The notes under the pieces: model-generated
What the model saw: the letters and a program-made list of their open reading frames with translations, nothing else
The model's database searches: none
What the model was told of the DNA's origin: nothing
Assembly (NCBI RefSeq): GCF_018343695.1
Contig: NZ_JAGYPJ010000001.1
Coordinates: 879,001-943,000 of the forward strand
Reading direction: 5' to 3'
DNA from: Lederbergia citrisecunda
GTDB lineage: Bacteria > Bacillota > Bacilli > Bacillales > Bacillaceae_C
Length of the DNA stretch: 64,000 nucleotides
Made by a program: the position numbers and the translations under genes
Shown here: piece after piece, positions 1-9,939 of the stretch
Position numbering within the stretch: position 1 is the first letter of the stretch
Layout of the letters: every line of letters begins with the position of its first letter

Positions 1-58
1 AAATGCAGCTTACTAGAATCCTATATTTGTTTTCTAACGATGAAAACCTCTTTAGTGT

Positions 59-1141
59 TCACGAATAGGGAGGTTTTTGATAAAAATAGTTAGGTTTATT
101 AATTTCATTATTATATTGTTTATAAAAAATATGGGATGTTGCAGGAGCTAGTGGAGGAATGAGCCATGTCCAATTTCCTGTCAGAGGTCGTTCCATTTTT
201 CTTTCATTCTCTTCAAACTGTTTAAATTGATGTGAAGCGGTATGATGATCAACGATACTAACTTTATTTTCCTTGTATGAGTGCAACACGGCAATATTTA
301 ATTCCACCAACGCCCTATCTTTCCAAAGAGAGCTGTTTTTACTCTGATCCAGTCCCATACACGAACTAATTTTTGGGAGTATATTATATCTATTTTCATC
401 AGCTAAATTTCGTGCCCCTATTTCGGTACCCATATACCAACCATTAAATGGAGATGCAGTATAGACGATACCCCCAATTTCAAGCTTCATACTTGATATG
501 ATTGGGACTGAATACCATTTAATCCGCAAATCTTTAAACCAATCATATTCAGGATGATGAATGGGTACCTCAAGGATAAGATCATTTGGTATGTCAATCA
601 TATATGGTTTATTGTCATTAATTTGAACAACTAATGGAAGGACATCGAATTGGCTGCCTTTGCCTTTCCAGCCAAGCTTCTCACATTCTCTTGTAAACGC
701 TAATGAATCAGGATCGCCTATTATTCCATTTTCAGTTTGATATCCTGCATAGCGAATTAATTGATGATTCCATATTTTAATTGATTGATCAGGTGTTTTT
801 TGATGGAAAACAGTAATCGTGGAACGGATTCTCCCTTGGTTTGTAGCATATTTTATGTGTTCCAATAAAGCATGAGCAATCGACTCTTCTGTAGACAAAT
901 GCCTCATGTCAAAAACGTTAAGCTTTTCCCAAAATAGCCTCCCTATGCACCTATTGCTATTACGCCAAGCAAGCTTTGCACCATACTCCAGCTCTTCAAA
1001 AGTGTGTTTATAATAACCAAATCTATTAATCTCATCTTTAATTTCTAGTAATCTTGCTTTAATTTCTTGATCACTTTTCTTAAGCTCATGATAGCTTATG
1101 TTAATAAATTTTTCTGCTTCTTTTAATAAGTCTTGATGCAA
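59..1141 (-). CDS. nos: Nitric-oxide synthase, oxygenase domain only
   Basis: A 360-residue bacterial NOS that would oxidise L-arginine to citrulline and NO in the cytosol, using haem and a pterin with electrons from a separate reductase. The haem-thiolate motif RCIGR is visible with Cys65 as axial ligand, in the context WRNSNRCIGRLFW. The length matches bacterial NOS (about 360), with no reductase domain. The start is TTG, supported by GGAGGAAG about 8 bases upstream on the minus strand; a TATAAT lies further upstream (1177-1182) without a clear -35. It stands alone, convergent with nothing visible at its 3' side. A weak AAAACCTC/GAGGTTTT inverted repeat surrounds the stop. Confidence 0.95.
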   Translation of the reverse strand: MHQDLLKEAEKFINISYHELKKSDQEIKARLLEIKDEINRFGYYKHTFEELEYGAKLAWRNSNRCIGRLFWEKLNVFDMRHLSTEESIAHALLEHIKYATNQGRIRSTITVFHQKTPDQSIKIWNHQLIRYAGYQTENGIIGDPDSLAFTRECEKLGWKGKGSQFDVLPLVVQINDNKPYMIDIPNDLILEVPIHHPEYDWFKDLRIKWYSVPIISSMKLEIGGIVYTASPFNGWYMGTEIGARNLADENRYNILPKISSCMGLDQSKNSSLWKDRALVELNIAVLHSYKENKVSIVDHHTASHQFKQFEENERKMERPLTGNWTWLIPPLAPATSHIFYKQYNNEINKPNYFYQKPPYS

Positions 1142-1576
1142 GAAAACTTCCTCCTAAAATGAAAGTCGATAGTTTTATTATAACGAATAATTTAGTGGGC
1201 ATATTTTCATAGCATGAAAATAAATGAAAATTTATTGACACTTTTTAACGAGATGGGAGCCAAGGCTTGCAGAGTAAATATCTATCTCAACTATGAATAT
1301 CATTTGTTTACTGCTAACGAGTTAGTGAGTATTAAAATTATATATATATTTCTAGCAATACATTAAACATCTAAGTATAGACTGATATTTTACGTTCTGA
1401 CCTAAATACTTCTATACGTTTATTTTACTTACTAAGAACAAAGACCTGGTATTAACGTATCGTTTTTTAAGATTTAATTTGAACGTGAAGGATTCCCTAA
1501 CTATTTGTAGAAACATATAGAAACACTCAATGATGTATTGTTAAGCGCTTACAAAAAAGTGGGAAGGAGAAATAAT
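1142..1576. other. Divergent intergenic region, nos / ABC importer
   Basis: AT-rich region between two divergent units. It holds the nos ribosome binding site at its left edge. A possible promoter for the importer reads TTGAAC (1479-1484), 17 bases, TATTTG (1502-1507), a weak -10. A palindromic operator lies at 1538-1554. A lone TTGACA at 1235-1240 has no matching -10. No other gene is seen. Confidence 0.5.
1538..1554. promoter_or_regulatory. Palindromic LacI-family operator / cre-like site
   Basis: The sequence TTGTTAAGCGCTTACAA has a perfect 10-base core palindrome TAAGCGCTTA. This is the CG-centred pattern of LacI/CcpA-family operators such as cre. It lies about 20 bases before the first permease start, downstream of the candidate promoter, where a bound repressor would act as a roadblock. 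Two positions deviate from the 14-mer cre consensus, so CcpA versus a dedicated sugar repressor cannot be decided. Confidence 0.6.
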
Positions 1577-2512
1577 ATGGCTAATACACAATTTCCTCCA
1601 AATAAACAGACTATTACAAGGTTACAAGGCACCTTAGACTCACGGAAAAAACTAAAAAAATCTCAGTATATTTGGTATTTGTTCTTAGCGCCTACATTAA
1701 TAGGGATATTGTTATTCATGGCTTACCCCATACTTGAATCTCTTCGACTAAGTTTTTTTAATTCTAACGGAACAATAGAATCCTTTACAGGGCTTAACAA
1801 TTTTAAAAGGGTATTAACTTCCCAGAACTTTTGGAATGCTGTTTGGAATACTTTTTATATAGGTTTTTTTCAAATTTTAATCACTGTTCCGTTAGGCTTT
1901 GTTTTTGCATCTCTTATTAACAATGTATCTAGGGGACAAAATTTTCTAAAAGTGATTTTCTTTTTACCTAATGTCACATCAATTGTAGCTGCCTCCATGA
2001 TTTTTGCGTTTGTACTTCATCCTGAAATGGGGATCATGAATTTTGCACTTGCAAAGTTGGGATTACCAACATCTACTTGGTTATCAGATCCTTCCACTGC
2101 AAAATGGGCAGTTATATTATTATCTATCTGGCATTGGATTGGCTTTGTCATCATCATCTGCTTAGCTAATTTACAGTCTATCTCAAGTGAAATGTACGAA
2201 GCTGCAAAAATTGATGGTGCGAGTGGGATTCAACAATGGCTTTTCATTACTATTCCAAACATGTCAGGAACTTTTGCCTTTTTATTAATAACAGGTTGGA
2301 TAGGAGCTTTACAAAGATTTAACGAAGTCTACGTATTGGGAGGCCCAAATGGGAGTCCTGCCCGCTCAATACAAACAATGGGAGCCTTCATTTATGAAAG
2401 AGGCTTTACAGGATTTGAGTTCGGTATTGCTTCAGCAGCGACATATATAATGTTCATGATTATTTTAATCTTTACGTTTATCAATCTAAAGGTATCCGGA
2501 ATGAAAATATAA
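1577..2512 (+). CDS. Carbohydrate-type ABC transporter permease (MalF-like)
   Basis: A 311-residue inner-membrane permease of the CUT1 sugar importer type. The start ATG at 1577 follows GGAAGGAGA; an in-frame TTG at 1538 lies inside the operator and lacks a ribosome binding site. Hydrophobic segments begin near residue 35 (YLFLAPTLIGILLFMAYPI). The cytoplasmic EAA loop that docks the ATPase is present (EAAKIDGASG). It is followed after 16 bases by a second permease and then a lipoprotein binding protein, giving a permease-permease-binding protein unit. The sugar cannot be inferred, since no glycosidase or regulator is adjacent. Confidence 0.9.
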   Translation: MANTQFPPNKQTITRLQGTLDSRKKLKKSQYIWYLFLAPTLIGILLFMAYPILESLRLSFFNSNGTIESFTGLNNFKRVLTSQNFWNAVWNTFYIGFFQILITVPLGFVFASLINNVSRGQNFLKVIFFLPNVTSIVAASMIFAFVLHPEMGIMNFALAKLGLPTSTWLSDPSTAKWAVILLSIWHWIGFVIIICLANLQSISSEMYEAAKIDGASGIQQWLFITIPNMSGTFAFLLITGWIGALQRFNEVYVLGGPNGSPARSIQTMGAFIYERGFTGFEFGIASAATYIMFMIILIFTFINLKVSGMKI

Positions 2513-2528
2513 AATAGAAAGGAACTAT

Positions 2529-3386
2529 ATGATGCAGAAATCATTAACAATGAAACAGTCTCATCATATCTCAAACACTTTCATTTTTTTAATTTTACTT
2601 TTCTTTGGATGTTTACTTATGGCTCCATTTATTTGGATGATAAGTGTAGGTTTCGACAGAACCGCAAATGTTACGATGCCATTCCCACCACAACTAATTC
2701 CAGATAATGTTTCAGCTTTCAATTACGGTATTATTTTTGAAAACGGAAGAGTTTTTAAAGCTTATATAAATTCTGCAATTGTTACGATCAGTTCGGTTTC
2801 ATTATCAGTATCATCAGCGATGTTAGGAGGATACGCATTTTCTAAAGGGCATTTTAAAGCGAAAAAACTCCTTTTTCTAATTGTTTTGGCTACATTGATG
2901 ATTCCAATTGAACCACGATTAATTCCACTATATAAATTATTAAATACAGTAGGTTTATTAAATACTTTTTGGCCATTGATACTTCCATCGTTAGTTAGCG
3001 GATTTTTGTTGTTCTTGTGTAAACAGTTTTTTGACCAACTACCTGATACTTTACGTGAAGCAGCACAAATTGATGGAGCTGGAGAATTTAAAATATTCTT
3101 TACTGTTTATTTGCCATTAGCTGGTCCCATTGCAGCAACAATGATTATTTTATCTTTTATTTGGAGTTGGAATGATTTTTTATGGCCGTTAGTTGTACTT
3201 AATGATCAAGAATTACATACAGTACCTCTCTTTTTAGCAAGTTTCTCACTTGAAAATGGAACAAGCTTAGGTGGACTGACTATGGCTCTAGCAACAGTCA
3301 GTATTTTACCGATCATAATCGTGTATTTATTTTTACAAAGATATATTATTCAAAGTATTGCACTAAGTGGCGTTAAAGGTGAATAG
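2529..3386 (+). CDS. Carbohydrate-type ABC transporter permease (MalG-like)
   Basis: A 285-residue second permease that would pair with the preceding one to form the membrane channel of a CUT1 importer. About six hydrophobic segments are visible, and the EAA loop reads EAAQIDGAGE near residue 175. The ribosome binding site GAAAGGAA precedes tandem ATG codons at 2529 and 2532; either could be used. The ATPase is not encoded here; in Bacillus many such importers share one ATPase (MsmX), so its absence is not by itself a defect. Confidence 0.9.
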   Translation: MMQKSLTMKQSHHISNTFIFLILLFFGCLLMAPFIWMISVGFDRTANVTMPFPPQLIPDNVSAFNYGIIFENGRVFKAYINSAIVTISSVSLSVSSAMLGGYAFSKGHFKAKKLLFLIVLATLMIPIEPRLIPLYKLLNTVGLLNTFWPLILPSLVSGFLLFLCKQFFDQLPDTLREAAQIDGAGEFKIFFTVYLPLAGPIAATMIILSFIWSWNDFLWPLVVLNDQELHTVPLFLASFSLENGTSLGGLTMALATVSILPIIIVYLFLQRYIIQSIALSGVKGE

Positions 3387-3478
3387 ATTAATGCTTTTCT
3401 ATGGTAATAGGAGGTGGGTGCTTATTATCCTTCGTGTTTATTATTAAAATTTATTTGATACTAAAAGGAGGAATAGTA

Positions 3479-4844
3479 TTGACGGAAAACTCATTCTTTA
3501 AAAAAAATACCTTTCTAGCATTAGTATGTTTGATTGTCTTATTGTTTGGCCTTGTGAGTTGTAATAAAACCGAGTCAGGTGGTAAAAGTTCTGGAGATTG
3601 GAAAGGACAAACTTTGAAGGTACAAATGATTGGAAATTTCAGTATGGAGAGTGGAACGGATCCAATTACAGGAGATAAGGTACAAGGATTAGATGTGCTA
3701 AAAAAAGAATTTGAAAAAAATTATCCAGGAGCAAAAGTACAATTTATCATCATGCCTTGGGAAGGGTATGTTGAAAAAACACAAGCCATGCTTACTTCTG
3801 GAGAAGCTGATGTATACCAAATGCCTGGAATAGCTGATTTTGCCGCACAAGGTCTTATGGAGCCATTACAGCCTTTAATCGATGGTGATAATAAATTTGA
3901 TCTAGATATCTTTATCGACAATCAAGTTGACGGATGGAAAGCTCTTGGACCAGATGATACTGATTTGCAAATTTTCGCTTTACCATTTCTTGGAGATGCG
4001 AGATTTATAGCATATGATAAGCTGCTTTTTGATCAGTGGGGGGTCGAATATCTTTCTGATAATCCCACTATGGAAGAAGTAATGGAAAAAGCTAAACGAA
4101 TGACTGGGACTAACCCTAAAACCGGAGAACAGAACTATGGTGTATTCTATCGTGGGGATTGGTCTAGTGCTTTCACTCTTGTTAATTTAGTAGAAGGTCA
4201 AAATGGAAATTGGGGTAAAGGGTTTGCATGGAATGAAGTAGAATTTGCTTTTAACTCACCTGAGATGTTGACTGGTCTCAATTGGCTGCTCGAAATGAAG
4301 CAATATGCACCAGATGGGATTATGAGTAATCAAGGAAATGAAAAATGGTTAACAAAAGATAATAATATCGCAATCTTGCTAAATATGGGACCAGGTGATC
4401 TTGTTAAACAAACTTATGCCCAAGGATTGGAGGATCGTGTTGCAATAGCACAAGAATTTAAAAAATGATGAAGGTAGGGGAGGTCTCTTTGCAGGAAGCC
4501 CAATAGCCATAGCTAAAAATAGTAAAAATAAAGAGTTGGCATGGGAATGGATGAAATTTGCTACTAGTGAATTTACTCAAAAGTTTATATATGAAGAACA
4601 AGGATTAATGCCTTCTATAAAAGCAGCTTATGACTGGGAAAGTGTGAAAAAAGTAGATCATTTAATGAATCCAATATTTAAAGCGATGAGTACGCCATAT
4701 ACACCTCGATATCCTTGGGGATCTTCACAACCAAGATTTATTTTACAGTCGGAAATTGAAGCTGCTTTAACAGGTCAAAGAAGTACTGAGGATGCATTGA
4801 AACGAGCTCAAGCTGAGAGTACAGACTGGGTGAAAAACCGATAG
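3479..4844 (+). pseudogene. Sugar ABC transporter binding lipoprotein, frameshifted
   Basis: Extracellular solute-binding protein of the importer. Translation from TTG 3479, preceded by AAAGGAGG, gives a lipoprotein signal with lipobox LVSC, the Cys being the lipid-anchor site. The frame stops at TGA 4466-4468 right after a run of six A (4460-4465). The protein resumes in another frame with DEGRGGLFAGSPIAIAK and continues to TAG 4842-4844. Removing one A gives FKNDEGRGG and a single 454-residue protein of normal length. The total of 1,366 nt is one base over a multiple of three, so exactly one indel explains the break. It could be a true mutation, phase variation in the A-run, or a sequencing error. 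Confidence 0.85.
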
Positions 4845-4884
4845 TAATGTTTTATAAATAATATAGAAGAAAAGAAGGAATTTC

Positions 4885-4929
4885 AAAATAAGCTGTTCTG
4901 TATTCATTATACAGGATAGCTTATTTTAA
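4885..4929 (+). terminator. Terminator after ABC importer
   Basis: Long stem AAAATAAGCT ... AGCTTATTTT with a second inner stem CTGTAT/ATACAG, ending in TTTTAA. It could also act on the opposite strand. Confidence 0.7.
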
Positions 4930-5154
4930 TTATGTTCATATTATTATGCATTTTCTTTACTAATAGTTGTTTCATTGATTGATACAGCAATCCAAAAAAA
5001 AAGCAGTATTGAAAAAAGACTGCATCGAAGAAAAGGATTTCGCTCAATTTAAAGGCACTGAGAAACCAAAAAAGGTATAATTCCCTCTGAATATGAGTTA
5101 TTATACTTTTTTTTGCATTTGCTGTGTAAAAGTCCATTACTGACTTTTTAACAC

Positions 5155-5296
5155 TGTTGATTGGAGCGGAAGGCGGGAGACTCATGCTGGAATACGGGGC
5201 AGGGGAGGATCCCCCAGGCGCTTTAAGCGCCGAGGAAGCTCCCCGTACCACCCGAGGAAAGCGAGCGCCTGGAGCGCAAATCAACAATAAAGTTTA
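5155..5296. repeat. MITE-like GC-rich palindromic repeat, near-complete copy
   Basis: Begins TGTTGATTGGAGCGG and ends GGAGCGCAAATCAACA, so the ends form an imperfect inverted repeat. The interior contains a perfect GGCGCTT/AAGCGCC hairpin (5217-5231) and an ACGGGG/CCCCGT pair. Much richer in G+C than its surroundings. It is the best preserved of seven copies in this window. Confidence 0.8.
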
Positions 5297-5355
5297 TATT
5301 GTATAAATTTAAAGGGGACTTTTCAGTGCCCTCAACTCTTTTGTTAAGCAAATAA

Positions 5356-7068
5356 TTAACTTCTTTGCATTTCCTTCACTTTATCCTCATTAGGTGTCAC
5401 ATACACCGTCTGCTGATTGTCATAAATAACAAACCCTGGCTTTGATCCATTAGGTTTTTTCACATGTCTTATTTTAGTAAAATCGACTGGAACGGAAGCT
5501 GAGTTTTTAGCTTTGCTGAAATATGCAGCTAACATAGCGGCTTCAAGAATGATTTCTTCCGCTGGCTCTTTGCTGCGGACGACGACATGGGACCCAGGTA
5601 TATCTTTCGTGTGGAACCAGATTTCGTCTCGCCCAGCTAGTTTATTCGTTAAATAATCATTTTGTTTATTATTTTTTCCAACGAGTATTTCAGTACCATC
5701 TGAAGCTTCATACCGATCTATGACGGGTTTGGCGTTCGGATTTTTCCTTGGCCCTTTTTTATGACGAAGTCTTAAATAGCCCTGTTCTGCCAGTTCTTCA
5801 CGGATTTCTTCAATGTCTCTTGTCGATGCAGAAGTAAGTTGTTGCAGTAATCCGTCAAAATAGTTGATTTCATCTTCTGCTTTTTCAATTTGTTCCTTTA
5901 CTACTTGAACAGAGTTTTTCGCTTTTTGGTATTTTGTATAATAGCTCTGTGCGTTTTCGGATGGACTCTTTCTCGGCTCTAGCTCGATTGTCATTTGTCC
6001 ACCATTTTCATCATAATAATTGATAACGGAAATTTCATTCATCCCTTTTTTCACGAGATGCATATTTGCTGTTAATAATTCGCCTAGTAATTGGTATTCG
6101 TCAGCTTTTTCTGCTGCTTCTAATGTCGCTTGCAGCTTTTTAACCTTTGTTTCATTTTTGTTTTTTTCATTTTTCATTAATCTTTCAAGATCAAATGCTT
6201 GCTGCTTAACTCGATCTCGATCAGCTTTGCCGAAATAAAAACGGTCGAGCATCTCACTTAATGATGAAAACTTTTTAATTTCACCTTTTATATGAGATAA
6301 CGGGAATAAATAAAACTGTTCTTTTTCATCCGTAATTGTAATAGATGGCTCATAATGATGATTTTTTAACTCCTCCATCATCAAAGCAAAAGTCTTGGGA
6401 ACAGTATCCCTATTTGCAAGTCCAGCTTTAAATATCAGCTCTTTTGACAAAATAGGTGAAAACCCAGCAAATCTTTCAACTATTTGTTTATCAAGCTTTC
6501 CACTATTAAAATCAATTTCCTTAAGGATGTCCTCTTCTGTAGCAGTGAGAGGATTTACTTTATCCTGCTCTGGCGGATAAATATAAGCAGATCCTGGTAG
6601 TATCGTTCGGTAACTATTTAAAGCAGTAGGTATATGCTTAATACTATCGATGATTTTTTCCTTTTCTTTATCAACTAAAATAATATTGCTATGTCGTCCC
6701 ATAATTTCAACGATTAATTGTTTATAAGATTCATCACCTAGTTCATCACGGCCACGAATATCAAAAATGACAATCCGATCCATATCAACTTGCTTTATAT
6801 CTAGAATGATGGCGCCTTCTAAATACTTTCTTAATATCATGCAAAACATCGGCGGCTCAGTTGGATTGTCAAATGTGTCACCTGTTATTTGCACTCTTGC
6901 ATAGCTTGGATGAGCAGATAGCAGGAGTTTATGATTTTGTCTTCCAGCTCTTACGACCATAACTATTTCATTTTTATAAGGTTGGTGAATTTTACTTATT
7001 CTTCCTCCCGAAAGTTCGGAATTCAATTCATTCACCATCGCCCGTGTAAAAAAACCATCAAACGGCAT
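5356..7068 (-). CDS. rqcH: Ribosome quality control protein RqcH (NFACT family)
   Basis: A 570-residue cytosolic protein that binds obstructed 50S subunits carrying peptidyl-tRNA and recruits tRNA-Ala to add C-terminal alanine tails, marking the chain for degradation. The NFACT-N domain begins [11 protein letters not shown], and the Asp97-Arg98 pair needed for tRNA selection is present (DMDRIV). A coiled-coil middle (about 280-440) leads to the NFACT-R domain with the motif [11 protein letters not shown]. Formerly called FbpA or YloA in Bacillus. It is divergent from the P-type ATPase gene, as in B. subtilis. ATG start with GGAAGAGGATG upstream. Confidence 0.96.
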   Translation of the reverse strand: MPFDGFFTRAMVNELNSELSGGRISKIHQPYKNEIVMVVRAGRQNHKLLLSAHPSYARVQITGDTFDNPTEPPMFCMILRKYLEGAIILDIKQVDMDRIVIFDIRGRDELGDESYKQLIVEIMGRHSNIILVDKEKEKIIDSIKHIPTALNSYRTILPGSAYIYPPEQDKVNPLTATEEDILKEIDFNSGKLDKQIVERFAGFSPILSKELIFKAGLANRDTVPKTFALMMEELKNHHYEPSITITDEKEQFYLFPLSHIKGEIKKFSSLSEMLDRFYFGKADRDRVKQQAFDLERLMKNEKNKNETKVKKLQATLEAAEKADEYQLLGELLTANMHLVKKGMNEISVINYYDENGGQMTIELEPRKSPSENAQSYYTKYQKAKNSVQVVKEQIEKAEDEINYFDGLLQQLTSASTRDIEEIREELAEQGYLRLRHKKGPRKNPNAKPVIDRYEASDGTEILVGKNNKQNDYLTNKLAGRDEIWFHTKDIPGSHVVVRSKEPAEEIILEAAMLAAYFSKAKNSASVPVDFTKIRHVKKPNGSKPGFVIYDNQQTVYVTPNEDKVKEMQRS

Positions 7069-7139
7069 TTAAAACATCCTCTTCCTATGTAAATTCGTTC
7101 ATTTATTTTCAATTAACGAAAATTATATCATGAAACACC

Positions 7140-7168
7140 TTAACACTGAATAAACTTCCTACTATAAT
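7140..7168 (+). promoter_or_regulatory. SigA promoter of the Ca2+ ATPase gene
   Basis: TTAACA (7140-7145), 17-base spacer, TATAAT (7163-7168). Transcription would start near 7175, just before the GAGGAGGAAG ribosome binding site. Confidence 0.75.
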
Positions 7169-7211
7169 AGGACAACTTCTGTTTGTCGAGGAGGAAGAGA
7201 GTGATGGCCGC

Positions 7212-9890
7212 GTGTTGTATCATGGGATGAAAGAATCCGAAGTGGAACAGTCATTAAATACAAATACTAAAAAAGGACTGTCAGGAAAAGCAGTAGAAGC
7301 GCGCAGAAAACGATTTGGATGGAATGAATTGTCAGAGGGTGAAAAACAATCGGCTCTCCTTCTTTTTTTTAGTCAGTTTAAAGATTTCATGGTCCTCGTT
7401 TTACTTGGAGCTACCCTTCTTTCTGGACTTCTTGGTGAATATGTTGACGCCATTGCCATTATGGCGATTGTCCTTATCAATGGGTTTTTAGGATTTTTTC
7501 AAGAAAGAAAAGCAGAAAAATCTTTGCAAGCATTAAAAAATTTATCTGCACCACAAGTGAATGTATTAAGAGACGGTAAATGGATGAAGATTAATTCACG
7601 AGAAGTTGTCCCAGGTGATATTTTGAAATTTTCAAGTGGAGACCGAATGGGGGCAGATATTAGAATCATCGTTGCCAATAACTTGGAGATTGAAGAGTCA
7701 GCTTTAACGGGAGAATCGATTCCAACAGTCAAAAATACGAATCCAATAGAAGATAAGTCTCCTAACTTAGGAGATATGAATAATATGGCTTTTATGGGCA
7801 CACTTGTCACTCGGGGTAATGGAATTGGGATAGTCACTTCAACGGGAATGTCTACGGCAATGGGGAGAATTGCCGATATGATTCAAACAACAACTGCCAT
7901 GATGACACCATTACAGAGAAGATTAGAGCAATTAGGGAAAATATTAATAACCGTTGCACTATTTCTTACATTGCTTGTTGTTGCAGCTGGTATCGTCCAT
8001 GGCCATGATGTATATACGATGTTCCTTGCTGGAGTTTCGCTTGCAGTAGCTGCAATTCCAGAAGGATTGCCAGCTATCGTTACAGTTGCATTATCCCTTG
8101 GTGTGCAAAGAATGATCAAAAAAAAGGCAATCGTCCGCAAACTTCCTGCGGTTGAAACACTAGGCTGCGCTTCAGTCATTTGTTCAGATAAGACTGGAAC
8201 GATGACACTAAATCAAATGACCGTCACACATTTGTGGAGTGGTGGAAAAACGTGGCTCGTAAAAGGTGGAGACCATGAGACCAAAGGGACATTTTATGAA
8301 AATGAAAAACTTATTGAACCGAAAAAAGAAAAATCCATTTCCCAACTCCTCACTTTTGGCGTCCTTTGTAATGATACGGAGCTAGTCATTCAAGATAATG
8401 CCATTGCAATCGATGGCGATCCTACAGAAGGTGCTCTTCTTTTTGCGGCGTTGAAAGCAGGTATGCATAAAGACGAAATGACAAAGCAATTTACAATAGA
8501 AAAAGAGTTTCCGTTTGATTCATCTAGAAAAATGATGAGTGTGATTGTAAAAGATGCAAATGGAAAAAAGTTTTCGATTACAAAAGGCGCTCCGGACGTA
8601 TTAATCGAAAAATGTGAATCTATTTTATGGGAAGGAAAACAACGTTTATTAAATGTTCAGCTTGTAAAAGAAGCAAAAGGGGCAGTAGACAATCTTGCGG
8701 CTCAAGCTTTGCGTACTATAGCGATTGCTTATAAACCATTACACTCGAATTCAATTCCTCAAAAAGAAGAGGAAGTAGAAAAGGGATTAACGTTTATTGG
8801 ATTGCAAGGTATGATCGATCCGCCTCGTCCTGAAGTAAAATTGGCTGTTGCAGAATGTAAAACAGCGGGAATCAAAACAGTTATGATTACAGGTGATCAT
8901 AAAGCCACAGCTTGCGCGATTGCAGAGCAGCTCGGAATTCTTGAACACAAGGATCAAGTGATGGATGGACAGCTGTTAAATGAATTATCTGTTGAAGAAT
9001 TAGAAAATGTCGTAGAAGATATCGCTGTTTTTGCCAGAGTCACTCCTGAACATAAATTGAAAATAGTAAAAGCTTTTCAAAATAGAGGACATGTTGTCGC
9101 AATGACGGGTGATGGTATTAATGATGCACCTGCCATTAAAGCGGCTGATATTGGGATTGCGATGGGGATTACTGGAACAGATGTCGCAAAAGAAGCATCA
9201 TCTCTCATTTTACTTGATGATAATTTTGCAACGATTAAAGCGGCTATTAAAGAAGGGCGCAATATATATGAAAATATACGGAAATTTATACGTTATTTAC
9301 TAGCATCAAATGTTGGTGAAATTTTAGTAATGCTATTTGCGATGCTTATGTCTTTGCCATTACCCCTCGTTCCTATCCAAATACTATGGGTGAACCTCGT
9401 AACAGATGGGTTGCCAGCCATGGCACTAGGTTTAGATCAACCTGAAGAGAATGTGATGAAACGAAAACCGCGTCATATTAAAGAAGGGGTTTTTGCGAGA
9501 AGATTAGGCTGGAAAATCATTTCTAGAGGCTTTCTCATTGGGTTTGCAACATTGGTTGCGTTTATTATCATCTATCATCGAAATCCAAACGATCTCCCTT
9601 ATGCACAAACGGTTGCATTTGCTACACTAGTCATGGCTCAGCTTATCCATGTTTTTGATTGTAGAAGTGAAGTTTCCGTATTTTCAAGGAATCCATTTGA
9701 AAATAAATTTTTAGTTTGGTCTGTCATTTCCTCAGCTGCCCTTATGTTTGCGGTAATATATGTTCCTCTATTACAGCCGATTTTTCATACTGTATCAATA
9801 GCAGCAAATGATTGGCTTTTAATTATTGGTATGAGTGCTTTACCAACTTTTTTACTAGCGGGATCATTTTTTATAAGAAAAAAGAAATAA
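7212..9890 (+). CDS. yloB: P-type Ca2+-transporting ATPase YloB
   Basis: An 892-residue SERCA-like P2A ATPase in the cytoplasmic membrane that would export Ca2+ at the cost of ATP. Motifs run in order: TGES (166-169) in the actuator, PEGLPA (283-288) in the ion-binding helix M4, the phosphorylated Asp326 in SDKTGT, and TGDGINDAP in the hinge. The N-terminal cation ATPase domain and six C-terminal membrane segments are present. The GTG start at 7212 aligns with the B. subtilis protein (MLYHGM against MKFHEM). The nearest ribosome binding site, GAGGAGG, is somewhat far upstream; TTG 7215 is the alternative. Confidence 0.93.
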   Translation: MLYHGMKESEVEQSLNTNTKKGLSGKAVEARRKRFGWNELSEGEKQSALLLFFSQFKDFMVLVLLGATLLSGLLGEYVDAIAIMAIVLINGFLGFFQERKAEKSLQALKNLSAPQVNVLRDGKWMKINSREVVPGDILKFSSGDRMGADIRIIVANNLEIEESALTGESIPTVKNTNPIEDKSPNLGDMNNMAFMGTLVTRGNGIGIVTSTGMSTAMGRIADMIQTTTAMMTPLQRRLEQLGKILITVALFLTLLVVAAGIVHGHDVYTMFLAGVSLAVAAIPEGLPAIVTVALSLGVQRMIKKKAIVRKLPAVETLGCASVICSDKTGTMTLNQMTVTHLWSGGKTWLVKGGDHETKGTFYENEKLIEPKKEKSISQLLTFGVLCNDTELVIQDNAIAIDGDPTEGALLFAALKAGMHKDEMTKQFTIEKEFPFDSSRKMMSVIVKDANGKKFSITKGAPDVLIEKCESILWEGKQRLLNVQLVKEAKGAVDNLAAQALRTIAIAYKPLHSNSIPQKEEEVEKGLTFIGLQGMIDPPRPEVKLAVAECKTAGIKTVMITGDHKATACAIAEQLGILEHKDQVMDGQLLNELSVEELENVVEDIAVFARVTPEHKLKIVKAFQNRGHVVAMTGDGINDAPAIKAADIGIAMGITGTDVAKEASSLILLDDNFATIKAAIKEGRNIYENIRKFIRYLLASNVGEILVMLFAMLMSLPLPLVPIQILWVNLVTDGLPAMALGLDQPEENVMKRKPRHIKEGVFARRLGWKIISRGFLIGFATLVAFIIIYHRNPNDLPYAQTVAFATLVMAQLIHVFDCRSEVSVFSRNPFENKFLVWSVISSAALMFAVIYVPLLQPIFHTVSIAANDWLLIIGMSALPTFLLAGSFFIRKKK

Positions 9891-9906
9891 CTTATGATAT
9901 AATTCT

Positions 9907-9939
9907 AAAGGTGATAGAGGATTCTCTATTGCCTTTTCT
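9907..9939 (+). terminator. Terminator after yloB
   Basis: Stem AAAGGTGATAGAG, loop GATT, CTCTATTGCCTTT with two G-U pairs, then TTTTCTATT. It occupies the gap where B. subtilis has yloC. Confidence 0.75.

Larger units (their letters stand above)
4845..5355. other. Intergenic region with repeat and IS-like remnant
   Basis: Holds the terminator of the importer (4885-4929), a second AT-rich inverted repeat around 5074-5108 (GTATAAT/ATTATAC ending in a T-run), and the MITE-like element at 5155-5296. Imperfect 11-base ends GGCACTGAGAA (5054-5064) and TTTTCAGTGCC (5320-5330) bracket this element. A 126-codon minus-strand frame crosses the palindromes and looks artefactual. No convincing gene is seen. 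Confidence 0.5.

Noticed and set aside
43-78. Strong terminator for nos
   Set aside because: The 8-bp stem surrounds the stop codon and lacks a T-run in the minus-strand direction, so it is not listed as a feature.
1235-1240. TTGACA as a -35 box for the importer
   Set aside because: No -10-like hexamer lies 16-18 bases downstream.
4993-5081. Short plus-strand peptide-like stretch ending in KGTEKPKKV before a stop
   Set aside because: It is bounded upstream by a stop, has no start with a ribosome binding site and resembles no family I can name.
4907-5287. 126-codon minus-strand open frame
   Set aside because: It runs through a terminator and the palindromic repeat, has no ribosome binding site or recognisable domain, and its composition follows the repeat.
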